Assembly: GCF_034347405.1 (NCBI RefSeq)
Contig: NZ_CP133778.1
Span: forward strand, 2,480,001-2,544,000
Source of the DNA: Pseudomonas sp. CCC3.1
GTDB lineage: Bacteria; Pseudomonadota; Gammaproteobacteria; Pseudomonadales; Pseudomonadaceae
Length of the DNA stretch: 64,000 nucleotides
Direction: 5' to 3'
Of this stretch, positions 1 to 9,154 are shown piece after piece (positions within the stretch are counted from its first letter, which is position 1; each line of letters starts with the position of its first letter). The notes beneath the pieces are model-generated. The model worked only from the letters and a program-made list of their open reading frames with translations. It made no database searches and was not told the origin of the DNA. Both the position numbers and the translations under genes were made by a program.

Positions 1-507
1 TGAGGCCAGCAGGTCGGCCACGTGCTGGGTGTGGTGCACGTCATCGAGGGTGTAAAAGTTGGCCACGTGGGTCGAGCAACTCAGCGCGCCGATGACTTCG
101 CCCCGAGCGCGCAGGGGCACATGCAGGCGGCTGCGCAGGTGCGCATCGAAGATCGGGTGGTTGAGTGCGCCGGGGAACTGGAAGCGCTCATCGACCATGG
201 CGTCATCGCTGAGAATGTACGGCGTGTCACCCAGCAGCAGCGAGCGAATCGGGCTGCGCGCTATTTCCAGCGGATTAATTGCAAAGTCGCTCCACGAGGT
301 GTGCAGACCTGTTTCGTAAGCCGACAGGTGATTGTCGTCATCGAGCAGCAAGCTGACGTCGAGATGATCGTGGGGCAGGATATGGCGGATCTCTTCGGAC
401 ACGGCCTCGATCATTGACTGAAAGTCCAGGCGTCCGGCCAGCGCGCGGGAAATCCCGAGAAAATGGTGCAGCACGCTTTCAGCTGCGATGGGGGTTCTTT
501 GTGCCAT
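1..507 (-). CDS. GAF-domain sensor/regulator, N-terminal part only
   Basis: The reading frame runs off the window's left edge, so only the first 169 residues are seen. They begin MAQRTPIAAESVLHHFLGIS and form one GAF-like domain (roughly residues 15-169), with the helical start DFQSMIEAVSEEIRHILPHD, a central FQFPGALNHPIFDAHLRSRL and the closing strand VPLRARGEVIGALSCSTH. GAF domains bind small ligands and usually sit in front of an output domain such as a sigma-54 AAA+ domain, a LuxR-type HTH or a kinase. That part lies outside the window, so the output is unknown. The gene diverges from the sugar ABC importer across a 262-bp gap with three palindromes, which makes it a candidate regulator of the importer (inference). 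The start is the first ATG of the conserved frame, with a weak purine stretch upstream. Confidence 0.75.
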   Translation of the reverse strand, partial: MAQRTPIAAESVLHHFLGISRALAGRLDFQSMIEAVSEEIRHILPHDHLDVSLLLDDDNHLSAYETGLHTSWSDFAINPLEIARSPIRSLLLGDTPYILSDDAMVDERFQFPGALNHPIFDAHLRSRLHVPLRARGEVIGALSCSTHVANFYTLDDVHHTQHVADLLAS

Positions 508-600
508 GGCCTGCGACCTGTCATGAGGTTCGCCCGCTGGCGACCCGAGCCACGATTATGGCTCAAAGCTGGGCTGCGGCATGGGCAAAAATGCTGCATG

Positions 601-646
601 GATACGCGTATCTTTTGCGGGATCCCGCAGGTTATTTGCGCGCAAA
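601..646. promoter_or_regulatory. Three tandem perfect palindromes (putative operators)
   Basis: In the divergent gap between the GAF gene and the ABC importer, three perfect 12-bp palindromes stand in a row. They are GATACGCGTATC (601-612), GCGGGATCCCGC (617-628, extendable to 14 bp at 616-629) and TTTGCGCGCAAA (635-646). Centres are 16 and 18 bp apart. Even-spaced palindromes with a CG centre resemble LacI-family operators, but no LacI gene is in view. The rest of the 508-769 gap shows no gene and no convincing -35/-10 pair. Confidence 0.5.
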
Positions 647-769
647 GGGTATCAAGTGTGCAGTAACGCTCCAGACACAGGCCGCGTGGCCGTATCAGAC
701 TGGCGGCGTTATCAGGTACGACCGAATCAATCGGCGGCCGAAGCCCACAATAATAAAAAGGGTATTGTC

Positions 770-1810
770 ATGGAACGTTTCACGCTGCGTTGCGCTTTAT
801 TGTCCACTGCATTGCTGCTTGCCCCCTTTATGTCCGCTCAGGCTGATACGGCCGACAAAACCATCGCGCTGTCCAACAACTACGCCGGTAACTCGTGGCG
901 TCAAAGCATGCTCGCCAGTTGGCAGCAGACCACAGACCAAGCCGTTAAAACCGGGATTATTGCCGGGGCCGATTCCTTTACCACTGGCGAAAACCAGGCC
1001 ACCGAACAGGCGGCGCAAATCCAGAACCTGATTTTGCAGGGTTATAACGCCATCGTGATCAACGCCGCTTCGCCGACAGCCCTGAACGGCGCGGTCAAGC
1101 AGGCCTGCGATGCGGGCATCATCGTGGTGTCGTTCGACGGGATCGTCACTGAGCCTTGCGCCTATCGGGTTTCCATGGATTTCAAACAAAGCAGTATTGA
1201 TGTCATGGACTATCTGGCCAAGCGCTTCCCGCAAGGCGCCAATGTGCTGGAAGTTCGGGGTCTGGCCGGGGTCTCGGTGGACGAAACCATTCACTCCGGA
1301 ATCGTCGCGGGCGCCCTAAAGCACCCGCAGCTGAAAATCGTCGGGGCGGTGAACGGCAACTGGTCGCAGACCGTGGCGCAGAAAGCGGTGGCCGGGATCT
1401 TGCCGAGTCTGCCAAAAGTCGACGCGGTGGTGACCCAGGGTGATGACGGTTTTGGGGTGGCGCAGGCGTTTATCGCCGCCGGACGTCCGCTGCCGGTGAT
1501 CATCTTTGGCAACCGTGAAGAAGAGTTGGCGTGGTGGAAAAAGCAAAAAGACGCCAATGGGTATGAGTCGTTCTCCATCTCCAGCGCCCCGAGTATTGCC
1601 AGCCTGGCGTTTTGGGTGGCCCAGCAACTGCTGGATGGCAAGCAAATGCCGGACGGCAAGCCAATGCCCCATGACCTGCTGTCTCCTGCCCTCAGCGTGA
1701 GTCAGGACACCCTCGAAAGCTCGCTTAAAGGCCTGGAGAAAGGCGGGATTGTCAGCCACGTGTACAGCGTGGACGACGTGGCCCAGCTCAAGAGCCCCGT
1801 TGCGCACTAA
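770..1810 (+). CDS. Sugar ABC transporter substrate-binding protein
   Basis: This is a periplasmic binding protein of the RbsB-like fold (Peripla_BP_4) that delivers a sugar or polyol to the downstream permeases. It has 346 residues, with a signal peptide (hydrophobic ALLSTALLLAPFMSAQA, cleavage likely after AQA near residue 24). Then come the family's first strand (KTIALSNNYAGNSWRQSML), a central NAIVINAASPTALNGAVKQAC and the C-terminal hinge VDAVVTQGDDGFGVAQAF. The ATG at 770 is chosen because it begins the signal peptide and follows AAAAAGGG; upstream in-frame ATGs give only junk sequence. It is the first gene of a tight five-gene run. The exact sugar cannot be read from the sequence; the downstream lactonase suggests an aldose. 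Confidence 0.85.
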   Translation: MERFTLRCALLSTALLLAPFMSAQADTADKTIALSNNYAGNSWRQSMLASWQQTTDQAVKTGIIAGADSFTTGENQATEQAAQIQNLILQGYNAIVINAASPTALNGAVKQACDAGIIVVSFDGIVTEPCAYRVSMDFKQSSIDVMDYLAKRFPQGANVLEVRGLAGVSVDETIHSGIVAGALKHPQLKIVGAVNGNWSQTVAQKAVAGILPSLPKVDAVVTQGDDGFGVAQAFIAAGRPLPVIIFGNREEELAWWKKQKDANGYESFSISSAPSIASLAFWVAQQLLDGKQMPDGKPMPHDLLSPALSVSQDTLESSLKGLEKGGIVSHVYSVDDVAQLKSPVAH

Positions 1811-1834
1811 GCGCGAGCAGCCGAGGAGAGTGTG

Positions 1835-3289
1835 ATGAGTACGACTCAAGCACCGCTGGTTGACCTCAAGGGGGTCGGCAAGCGTTTTGGCGCCGTGCGC
1901 GCATTAGACAACGTTGACCTGATGTTTCAGGCCGGCGAGTGCCTAGGCCTGATCGGTCACAACGGCGCAGGCAAATCGACGCTGATGCATATTTTGGCCG
2001 GCACCCTGCGCGCCGACAGTGGCGCGCTGTTAATGGCCGGTGCGGACGTGCGCACCGGCTACTCGGTGCAGGTCGCCCGTCAACATGGGATTCGCTGCGT
2101 GTTTCAGGAGTTGTCGCTGTGTCCCAATCTGACAGTGGCTGAAAACACTCGCCTGATGTGCCCGGCGCTGCGTGGCTTTGGCTGGCGACGCAAGGCCGGG
2201 GCGTTGATTGTGGCCAGCCTGGACAGCATTTTTCCGGGACACGGGATCAGCCCCGGCGCGGTGATTGCCGACTTGCCGATCGGGCAGCGGCAGATGGTTG
2301 AAATCGCCCGGGCCTTTACCTGTGTCGACGAACACCTGGCCTTGGTAATTCTCGACGAACCGACCTCGTCACTCGACGCGCGGGTCGCCGAGCAACTGCT
2401 GCGGCATGTGCGGCGCTACGTTGAGGGGGGCGGCTGCGTGGTGCTGATCAGCCACATCCTCGGTGAAATGCTCGCGACCTGTGATCGCATTGCGGTCATG
2501 AGTGACGGTTGCGTGGTTGAAGTCCGCGCCGCCAGCGCTTTTACCCATGCGTCACTGGTTGAATCAATGGGCTCCATGGCCAAGGCACACGCTGCCAGCC
2601 ACGTGTTTGTGTCCAAGCGCGACAGCCAGACCCCAGTGGTCAACCAGCGCCCGGCGCGCCAGCTCAACCAGCAAACCGTGGCGGCTTGGGCCGGTGAAAT
2701 TGTCGGCCTGGCCGGGCTCGCGGGGCAGGGGCAGAGCCAATGGCTGGTGCAGTTGTTGCGCGAACGGGTGGCCAAAGGCCTGCCGGTGGCGCTGGTCGCA
2801 GGTGATCGGCAAACCGACGGTGTATTCAGCCTGTGGTCGATCGCCGAGAACATCACCATCAGCTCGCTGGCCGCGCTTAAACGCGGGGCGTTGATCGATC
2901 CGGCAGCCGAGCAGGCCATGGCGGCGCAGTGGCAGCAACGCATGGGCATTCGCACGCCGGACATGAACAGCCCGATTTTGTCGTTGTCGGGCGGCAACCA
3001 GCAAAAAGCCCTGTTTGCCAGGGCGCTGGCCAGCGACAGTGACTTGATTTTGATGGACGACCCGATGCGCGGCGTCGATGTCGGTACCAAGCGTGAGGTC
3101 TACGCCATCATCAAGGACGAAGCGAGCCGGGGGCGCACCTTTATCTGGTACACCACTGAGCTGGAAGAACTGGACCACTGTGATCACGTTTACGTGTTTC
3201 GCGATGGCCAGACAGTGGCCGATATGGCGCGTGATCAATTGAGTGAAGCGCAAGTACTGCGCAGTTCCTTTCAGGAGGAGGTGGCATGA
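1835..3289 (+). CDS. Sugar ABC transporter ATP-binding protein (double NBD)
   Basis: This 484-residue RbsA/XylG/MglA-type ATPase has two fused nucleotide-binding domains and powers sugar import on the cytoplasmic face. Domain 1 has a full Walker A (GHNGAGKST), a signature-region variant ([16 protein letters not shown]) and Walker B ([14 protein letters not shown]). Domain 2 has a degenerate Walker A region ([13 protein letters not shown]) but a good signature ([17 protein letters not shown]) and Walker B ([14 protein letters not shown]); this asymmetry is normal for the family. ATG 1835 follows GAGGAGAG at a good distance. A GTG lies one codon upstream (1832) and is less well placed. The stop overlaps the next start by 4 nt, indicating translational coupling. 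Confidence 0.9.
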   Translation: MSTTQAPLVDLKGVGKRFGAVRALDNVDLMFQAGECLGLIGHNGAGKSTLMHILAGTLRADSGALLMAGADVRTGYSVQVARQHGIRCVFQELSLCPNLTVAENTRLMCPALRGFGWRRKAGALIVASLDSIFPGHGISPGAVIADLPIGQRQMVEIARAFTCVDEHLALVILDEPTSSLDARVAEQLLRHVRRYVEGGGCVVLISHILGEMLATCDRIAVMSDGCVVEVRAASAFTHASLVESMGSMAKAHAASHVFVSKRDSQTPVVNQRPARQLNQQTVAAWAGEIVGLAGLAGQGQSQWLVQLLRERVAKGLPVALVAGDRQTDGVFSLWSIAENITISSLAALKRGALIDPAAEQAMAAQWQQRMGIRTPDMNSPILSLSGGNQQKALFARALASDSDLILMDDPMRGVDVGTKREVYAIIKDEASRGRTFIWYTTELEELDHCDHVYVFRDGQTVADMARDQLSEAQVLRSSFQEEVA

Positions 3290-4296
3290 ACGCGCCTCAA
3301 CCCATGACCTTAAAACCTCCACCGCAAACCAGTGGCGCCGTGACACCTTCGGCCGCGAGAGCGGTCAATCGTGCGCGTTTGTTACGCAACGCGCTGCCAG
3401 CCGTTTCGCTGATCGTGCTGTTGGCAACGATTTTCATCATGCAGCCTCGGGCCATGAGCTACATGGGCATGAACCTGATGCTCAACCTGGCGGTGCCCAT
3501 CGCCCTGGCCACTATCGCGCAAATGCTGATCATCACCGTCAATGACCTGGATCTGTCGCTGGGTAGTTTTATCAGCTTTGTCGCCTGCGTAGCCGCCACG
3601 TTGCTCAACGATCACCCGTTGCTCGGGTGTCTGGCGCTGGTGGGGTGCGTGGCGGTGTATGCCTTGCTCGGGGCCTTGATCCATATCCGCCAGTTACCGG
3701 CGATTGTGGTCACCTTGGGCATGTCATTCATCTGGGTCGGGGGCGCAGTGCTGTTGTTGCCCGCACCCGGCGGCAGTGCGCCGCAATGGTTGCAGGCGCT
3801 GGTCAAAATCAAGACGCCGTTGTTGCCGTTCGCGGTGGTGGTGTGTGTGTTGCTGGCCGTGGCGGTGCATCTGTTTCTGATGCGTTCAACCTGGGGCGTG
3901 GTGTTGCGCGGCGCCGGTGGCAACCCGTTGGCGATTGCCAAGGCCGGGTGGTCGTTACTGCGGATCAAGGTCACGTTGTACGCCATGGCGGGCACGTTTG
4001 GCGTGCTCTCAGGCTTGTTTCTGGTGGGTTTGACCACGTCGGCTGACGCCAACATGGCCTTGCGTTACACCTTGCTGTCGATTGCCGGAGTGATTCTGGG
4101 CGGCGGTGAATTCACCGGCGGACGGGTTTCGCCCGTGGGTGCGGTGCTGGGGGCATTGACCCTGGTGCTGGCCGGGTCGCTGTTGTCGTTTATCCGCATT
4201 TCGCCGGATTGGCAGATCGGCGCCCAGGGCGCGATTTTGATTCTGGTGCTGGCCCTGCGCACTGCCGTCAACCGTCTAGAGGCTCGTCCAGCATGA
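3286..4296 (+). CDS. Sugar ABC transporter permease 1
   Basis: This inner-membrane permease of the RbsC/AraH family (BPD_transp_2) has 336 residues, and I expect 8-10 membrane segments. The hydrophobic run begins at [20 protein letters not shown] after a polar N-terminus. Conserved family signatures are [19 protein letters not shown] (normally GGIDLSVG) and the C-terminal [28 protein letters not shown]. The start ATG overlaps the ATPase stop (ATGA) and follows a strong CAGGAGGAGG ribosome-binding site. A second permease follows immediately, so the channel is probably a heterodimer. Confidence 0.88.
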   Translation: MNAPQPMTLKPPPQTSGAVTPSAARAVNRARLLRNALPAVSLIVLLATIFIMQPRAMSYMGMNLMLNLAVPIALATIAQMLIITVNDLDLSLGSFISFVACVAATLLNDHPLLGCLALVGCVAVYALLGALIHIRQLPAIVVTLGMSFIWVGGAVLLLPAPGGSAPQWLQALVKIKTPLLPFAVVVCVLLAVAVHLFLMRSTWGVVLRGAGGNPLAIAKAGWSLLRIKVTLYAMAGTFGVLSGLFLVGLTTSADANMALRYTLLSIAGVILGGGEFTGGRVSPVGAVLGALTLVLAGSLLSFIRISPDWQIGAQGAILILVLALRTAVNRLEARPA

Positions 4297-5255
4297 ACCT
4301 GAACCTTCATTTCGACCGTGTGCGCAGCAAACCCTGGTTGTGGTCGTTTCTGGCGGCCTTACTGGTGTGGCTCGCGACTCTGGTGTTTACCCGAGGCGAG
4401 GGCGCGGGAGCATTGACCTCCAGCGCGCTGTCTTTTTCAGCCTTTTTTGTGATCGTCGGTGTGGGGCAGATGTTAGTCATCACCACCGGCCCCGGCAATA
4501 TCGACCTGTCGATCCCGGCCAATATCGCCCTGAGCGGTGCGGTCGGGATGAAGCTGATGGACAGCCAGAACGATCTGATCGTCCTGGGCGTGATTGGCGT
4601 GCTGGGCGTCGGGGTGTTGGTGGGGTGTGCCAACTACGCACTGATTCGCGTGCTGCGGATCCCGCCGATCATTGCCACGCTGTCGGCCAGCTTTTTGTTG
4701 CAGTCCGTGGCCATCGCTTACGGGCGCAGTGTGCGGATTGCACCGCCGGAGCTGTTTTATCAGTTCTCGACCGGGAACGTGATGGGCGTGCCTTATCTGG
4801 CGGTCGCGGTGATCGTGCTGACGGTCTTTGCAGGCTACCTGCTGAGCCGCACGCTCTATGGCCGCTGGGCATTGGCCGTGGGCCAGAACATGCGGGCGGC
4901 CGAGTTGGCCGGGGTACGGGTCGAGCGTGTGCGCTGGGCGACGTACGTGCTGAGCGCAGTGTTTGCCAGCCTCTGCGGTGTGTTGCTGGCGGGGTTTTCC
5001 GGTGGCGCGTCGCTGAGCATGGGCGATGAATACCTGCTGGCTTCGATTGCCGTGGTGGTGATCGGCGGCACGTCGGTGGCGGGCGGGTTTTCCAACGTGC
5101 CGGGCCTGTGGGGTGCGGCGCTGTTTCTGTATTTGCTGGTCAGCATGCTCAACACCTTTGGGGCCAGCGCGGGTGTGCGGCTGATCCTTACCGGGGTCAT
5201 CATTATTGCGGTGATCGCCGCCGTTAGCGGGCGCAAAAGCCTGCGTAGCCTTTGA
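4293..5255 (+). CDS. Sugar ABC transporter permease 2
   Basis: This is a second RbsC-like permease of 320 residues. Signatures are MLVITTGPGNIDLSIPANIALSG, the EAA-like cytoplasmic stretch RTLYGRWALAVGQNMRAAELAGV and a C-terminal YLLASIAVVVIGGTSVAGG. The start ATG at 4293 overlaps the preceding stop by 4 nt; in-frame codons further upstream lie inside permease 1. Two different permeases plus one double ATPase is a common arrangement for Pseudomonas pentose and polyol importers. Substrate unknown. Confidence 0.87.
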   Translation: MNLNLHFDRVRSKPWLWSFLAALLVWLATLVFTRGEGAGALTSSALSFSAFFVIVGVGQMLVITTGPGNIDLSIPANIALSGAVGMKLMDSQNDLIVLGVIGVLGVGVLVGCANYALIRVLRIPPIIATLSASFLLQSVAIAYGRSVRIAPPELFYQFSTGNVMGVPYLAVAVIVLTVFAGYLLSRTLYGRWALAVGQNMRAAELAGVRVERVRWATYVLSAVFASLCGVLLAGFSGGASLSMGDEYLLASIAVVVIGGTSVAGGFSNVPGLWGAALFLYLLVSMLNTFGASAGVRLILTGVIIIAVIAAVSGRKSLRSL

Positions 5256-5269
5256 GTCAGGACCGAGAA

Positions 5270-6181
5270 ATGAACGACGAGATTTACCAATACAACGACA
5301 ATCGCTTTCGTAACCTGACGATACCCAACACCCAACTGGAGCGCCTCTATGAAGGGTGCCGCTGGGCAGAAGGCCCGGTATGGTTCAACGATGGCGGCTA
5401 CCTGCTGTGGAGCGACATCCCTAACCAGCGCATCTTGCGCTGGATCCCGGGGCAGCCTGTCTCGGTGTTTCGCACGGAATCTAACTTTGCCAACGGCAAC
5501 ACCCGTGACCTGCAAGGGCGGCTGGTGACCTGCCAGCACGGCACCCGAAGCGTCACCCGCACCGAGCCGGATGGCCGAATCACGGTGCTTGCCGATCAGT
5601 TCGAAGGCAAACGTCTCAACTCGCCTAATGACGTGGTGGTGCACAGTGATGGCGGTATCTGGTTCACCGACCCGACCTACGGCATTCTCAGCGACTACGA
5701 AGGCTATCAGGCCGAGCCGGAACAGAGCGGGCGCAATGTGTTTCGTATTGACCCGAACACGTTTGAAATCACCTGCGTTGCCGATGACTTCGAACAGCCC
5801 AACGGTCTGGCATTTTCGCCGGATGGAAAGACCCTGTACGTCGCCGATTCGGCCCGTTCTCACGACCCGGATGCCGCGCACCATATTCGTGCCCTGCAGG
5901 TCATTGATAACTGCCGGCTAGGCCCGTCACGTGTGTTGGCGCAAATCGAACCGGGTATTCCGGACGGCTTGCGGGTCGATGTTCAGGGCAATATCTGGAC
6001 CAGTGCCGGTGACGGGGTTCAGTGTTTCGATAAAAACGGTGTGCTGCTGGGCAAGATTCTATTGCCTGAAAAAGTGGCCAATCTGACGTTTGGCGGGCCA
6101 CGGCGTAATCGCCTGTTCATCACGGCCAATACATCGCTGTACTCGATCTTTGTTGCGGTTGCGGGGGCTCAGTGGCCGTGA
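5270..6181 (+). CDS. SMP-30/gluconolactonase family sugar lactonase
   Basis: This 303-residue six-bladed beta-propeller lactonase probably hydrolyses an aldonolactone to the aldonic acid with a divalent metal. Family landmarks are the metal-ligand Glu in CRWAEGPVWFNDGGYLLWSD, the LNSPNDVVVHSDGGIWFTDP blade with its Asn ligand, the PNGLAFSPDGKTLYVADS blade, and the final Asp in GIPDGLRVDVQGNIWTS. There is no signal peptide, so it should act in the cytoplasm on lactone made after import. ATG 5270 is preferred over a TTG at 5252 that overlaps the permease stop, because AGGA lies about 7 nt upstream. Its 3' end overlaps the convergent vgrG-like gene by 13 bp. Confidence 0.88.
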   Translation: MNDEIYQYNDNRFRNLTIPNTQLERLYEGCRWAEGPVWFNDGGYLLWSDIPNQRILRWIPGQPVSVFRTESNFANGNTRDLQGRLVTCQHGTRSVTRTEPDGRITVLADQFEGKRLNSPNDVVVHSDGGIWFTDPTYGILSDYEGYQAEPEQSGRNVFRIDPNTFEITCVADDFEQPNGLAFSPDGKTLYVADSARSHDPDAAHHIRALQVIDNCRLGPSRVLAQIEPGIPDGLRVDVQGNIWTSAGDGVQCFDKNGVLLGKILLPEKVANLTFGGPRRNRLFITANTSLYSIFVAVAGAQWP

Positions 6182-7353
6182 GGCGCACGCTTAGCGCTTG
6201 CTGTTGAAGCGCTCAGTTTCATAGGGGCTTCAATCTGTACCTCGTTATAGCCCGTACCGTTTGGTGTGCTGCGGCTGCGCAGCACACTACACAGGCTGCT
6301 GTTACCCGGCTGGCGATCTGCAGGGCCACAACTCTCAGACAGACAGCCGGTGATCATCGGCTGGTCGGGGTTGCCTTTGAAGAATGCCACCAGCACCTCT
6401 GTGCCGACGGGTGGCGGGGTTTCCCAGCTGGGAGGCATTGGCAGCCAACAGCAGCTGTTTTGAGCTTTTTGCACTTGGCTGTGCCAGTGAAACTGCACCT
6501 TGACCCGCTGGGCCGTGTCATTTTTGATCACGCGCGCGATGTGCGTCTCCAGTACGCAGGGCCGAGTGTGTTTGCATGCCGGGCGATAGGCCTCGCCCAG
6601 CAATGTGACGGCAAACTGATTGCGATAACCCTGAACAAAACCGTCTGTGGGTGTGTGCTCCAGTGTGTGCGGTTGTTTGCCTTGGTGATGAATTTCGGTC
6701 AGCAGCCACATTGCGTTGAAATAGCCGCTGTTCAACGCGGACGGATGGTTTTTATCGAAGAGAAACGGCGTCGGATGCTCAAGTGCCGAGAAAGCATTCT
6801 GGTTATCGCCAAACACCAGCAGATGCCCCTGGCGGGTGTGCTGGAAGTGATAGTGAATGCCTTCTTCTTCGCACAGGCGCTGGAGAAAGTGCAGGTCGGT
6901 TTCATGATGTTGCACGCAGTAATCACGAACGTGACACACGTGTTCGAGCTTGAACGCATAGGTGTCACTGAAGATGCTGTGTTCTTTGAGGAGTTGCCCA
7001 ATGATTTGCTCGGCGGTTTGCTGCTCAAAGATGCGCTGGTTGGTGCGATGCTCAAGGTACGCCAGTTGCGGTACCAGGGTCAGTGTGTAAAGCGTGAAGT
7101 CGGGGTGGGGAAGGCCTTGGGCGATGGCATAGATTTGCCCGTGAACGCCTTGGCCATCGGTGCCGTAGGCCAGAAAGGCAGGCTGATGCAGCAGTTCAAC
7201 GAGGTCCAGATTGGCGTGTTCGCAGACAATCTCGACAACGAAGGTATAAGGCAAATTGATGGCTTCGTTGCCGTTGAAGGAAAGAACGTGAAAGGCGTTG
7301 GTAATACCTTCGACCGTGAGACTGAAACGAGGAAGAGGGAGTATGCGTGACAT
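6169..7353 (-). CDS. Internally shortened, 3'-truncated VgrG-like protein
   Basis: The product is 394 residues from MSRILPLPRFSLTVEGITNA; VgrG spike proteins of type VI secretion are usually 600 or more. The gp27-like front half is clear (PYTFVVEIV, QPAFLAY, YTLTLVPQLAYLEHRTNQRI, CVQHHETDLHFLQRLCEEEG, YHFQHTRQGHLLVFGDNQ). After HPTPFLFDKNHP it jumps to AMWLLTEIHHQGKQPHTLEH, skipping a middle part of roughly 130 residues by comparison with the family. The OB-fold core (VKVQFHWHSQVQKAQNSCCW, FKGNPDQPMITGCL) also lacks short pieces. The reading stops just past NGTGYNEVQIE, so the gp5-like needle is missing. All gaps are in frame. GC is lower than in the neighbours (28 of 60 bases at 6901-6960). 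No other T6SS gene is near. The start at 7353 follows AAGGAA; an in-frame start at 7380 is possible. It is probably a decaying orphan. Confidence 0.7.
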   Translation of the reverse strand: MSRILPLPRFSLTVEGITNAFHVLSFNGNEAINLPYTFVVEIVCEHANLDLVELLHQPAFLAYGTDGQGVHGQIYAIAQGLPHPDFTLYTLTLVPQLAYLEHRTNQRIFEQQTAEQIIGQLLKEHSIFSDTYAFKLEHVCHVRDYCVQHHETDLHFLQRLCEEEGIHYHFQHTRQGHLLVFGDNQNAFSALEHPTPFLFDKNHPSALNSGYFNAMWLLTEIHHQGKQPHTLEHTPTDGFVQGYRNQFAVTLLGEAYRPACKHTRPCVLETHIARVIKNDTAQRVKVQFHWHSQVQKAQNSCCWLPMPPSWETPPPVGTEVLVAFFKGNPDQPMITGCLSESCGPADRQPGNSSLCSVLRSRSTPNGTGYNEVQIEAPMKLSASTASAKRAPHGH

Positions 7354-7514
7354 GTTCGCGATTCCTTGCGCTGCGGGCACCCTGATGTAACAAAACGTCA
7401 GGAAAACTGTGGGTCACGCAAGTGTGCAAGCCGTTTTTGAAACTGGCTGTAGTACAAATCCTTTTAGTACTTAAGGAGTAAGCGAAGATTGGGTAGGGAT
7501 GTTTTGTAGGTTGT

Positions 7515-7582
7515 CTAGGGTCTGTACGAAATGTTTTCAACGCCGCATAACCGAGCGTAGATACATTTCGTACAGAACCTAG
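7515..7582. mobile_element. 68-bp MITE-like hairpin with CTAG flanks
   Basis: CTAGGGTCTGTACGAAATG (7515-7533) and CATTTCGTACAGAACCTAG (7564-7582) are inverted copies matching at 18 of 19 positions around a 30-bp core. CTAG on both outer ends fits a YTAR target duplication of IS5-type elements (established for that group). Its reverse complement matches 48723-48772 with about five differences in 50 bases, so the two belong to one family. The right CTAG supplies the stop codon of the neighbouring YqaA-family gene. The remaining gap (7354-7514) shows no gene. Confidence 0.65.
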
Positions 7583-8016
7583 GCCCAGCCCACAGTGACG
7601 GCGGTCAGCACCAGATACCGAGCGCCTTTAGCCAGCGTCACGATCAGCACGAAACTCCACAATGGTTCGCGCATGACACCGGCGATGACAGTCAATGGAT
7701 CGCCAATAACAGGCACCCAACTTAACAACAAGGACCAGCGCCCGTAGCGCAGGTAGAAACGTTGTGCCTTGTCCAATTGGGGGTCGCTGACCGGGAACCA
7801 GCGGTGATGGCGAAAGCGTTCAATCGAGCGCCCCAATACCCAGTTCAAGACAGAACCGAGCACATTGCCCAGCGTCGCGACGCATAGCAGGGTTATAGCG
7901 ACATAGTTGCCGGACAGCAACATGGCCACCAGCACGGCTTCAGATTGCATGGGCAGTATCGACGCGGCGCCGAACGCCGCGAAGAACAGGCCAAGGTAGC
8001 TGGTGAGTTCAAACAC
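7579..8016 (-). CDS. YqaA-family small membrane protein (VTT/DedA-like)
   Basis: The 145-residue integral membrane protein begins MFELTSYLGLFFAAFGAASI. It carries the family's ALVAMLLSGNY, a GNVLGSVLNWVLGR motif, YLRYGRWSLLLSWVPVIGDP and a final AKGARYLVLTAVTVGWA. YqaA/DedA-like proteins are small polytopic inner-membrane proteins, some with lipid-scramblase-related roles; the exact function of this one is unknown. The length is close to that of E. coli YqaA. The last codon and stop fall at the edge of a MITE, so the native C-terminus may have been slightly altered by its insertion. Confidence 0.8.
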   Translation of the reverse strand: MFELTSYLGLFFAAFGAASILPMQSEAVLVAMLLSGNYVAITLLCVATLGNVLGSVLNWVLGRSIERFRHHRWFPVSDPQLDKAQRFYLRYGRWSLLLSWVPVIGDPLTVIAGVMREPLWSFVLIVTLAKGARYLVLTAVTVGWA

Positions 8017-8052
8017 TCAAGTGCCTGCGTTAGTGGTTTTAATGGAGTTGCG

Positions 8053-8200
8053 TAGCAGCTGCCGAGCTGCGCGAGGCTGCGTCCGATTGCGCAGCGATCG
8101 TAAATAACGAACGCAAGGCTTAACTGATGTACCCTACAGCCCTTTCTTCACGACGGCAGCACCGCCGGACGTAGCCTCGCGCAGCTCGGCAACTGCTACG
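8053..8200. repeat. Long imperfect inverted repeat around an 80-nt spacer
   Basis: A roughly 33-bp arm starting GTAGCAGCTGCCGAGCTGCG near 8053 is repeated in inverse orientation at about 8163-8200 (CTCGCGCAGCTCGGCAACTG and flanks) with a few mismatches. It lies between pfeE (minus, ending 8248) and the yqaA-like gene (minus, starting 8016). It looks like a REP/BIME-type element that could form a large cruciform or mRNA hairpin at the 3' end of the pfe transcript. Confidence 0.6.
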
Positions 8201-8247
8201 GGTGGTGGAGTTGCTATGGGCAGCCTTATCGCAGGCTTGGCCCGCAA

Positions 8248-9147
<900 letters not shown>

Positions 9148-9154
9148 TTATGGT

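Noticed and set aside
508..769. Sigma-54 promoter before the sugar importer
   Set aside because: I looked for TGGCAC-N5-TTGC because the GAF protein could be a sigma-54 activator; the best candidate near 579-595 has the wrong GG-GC spacing.
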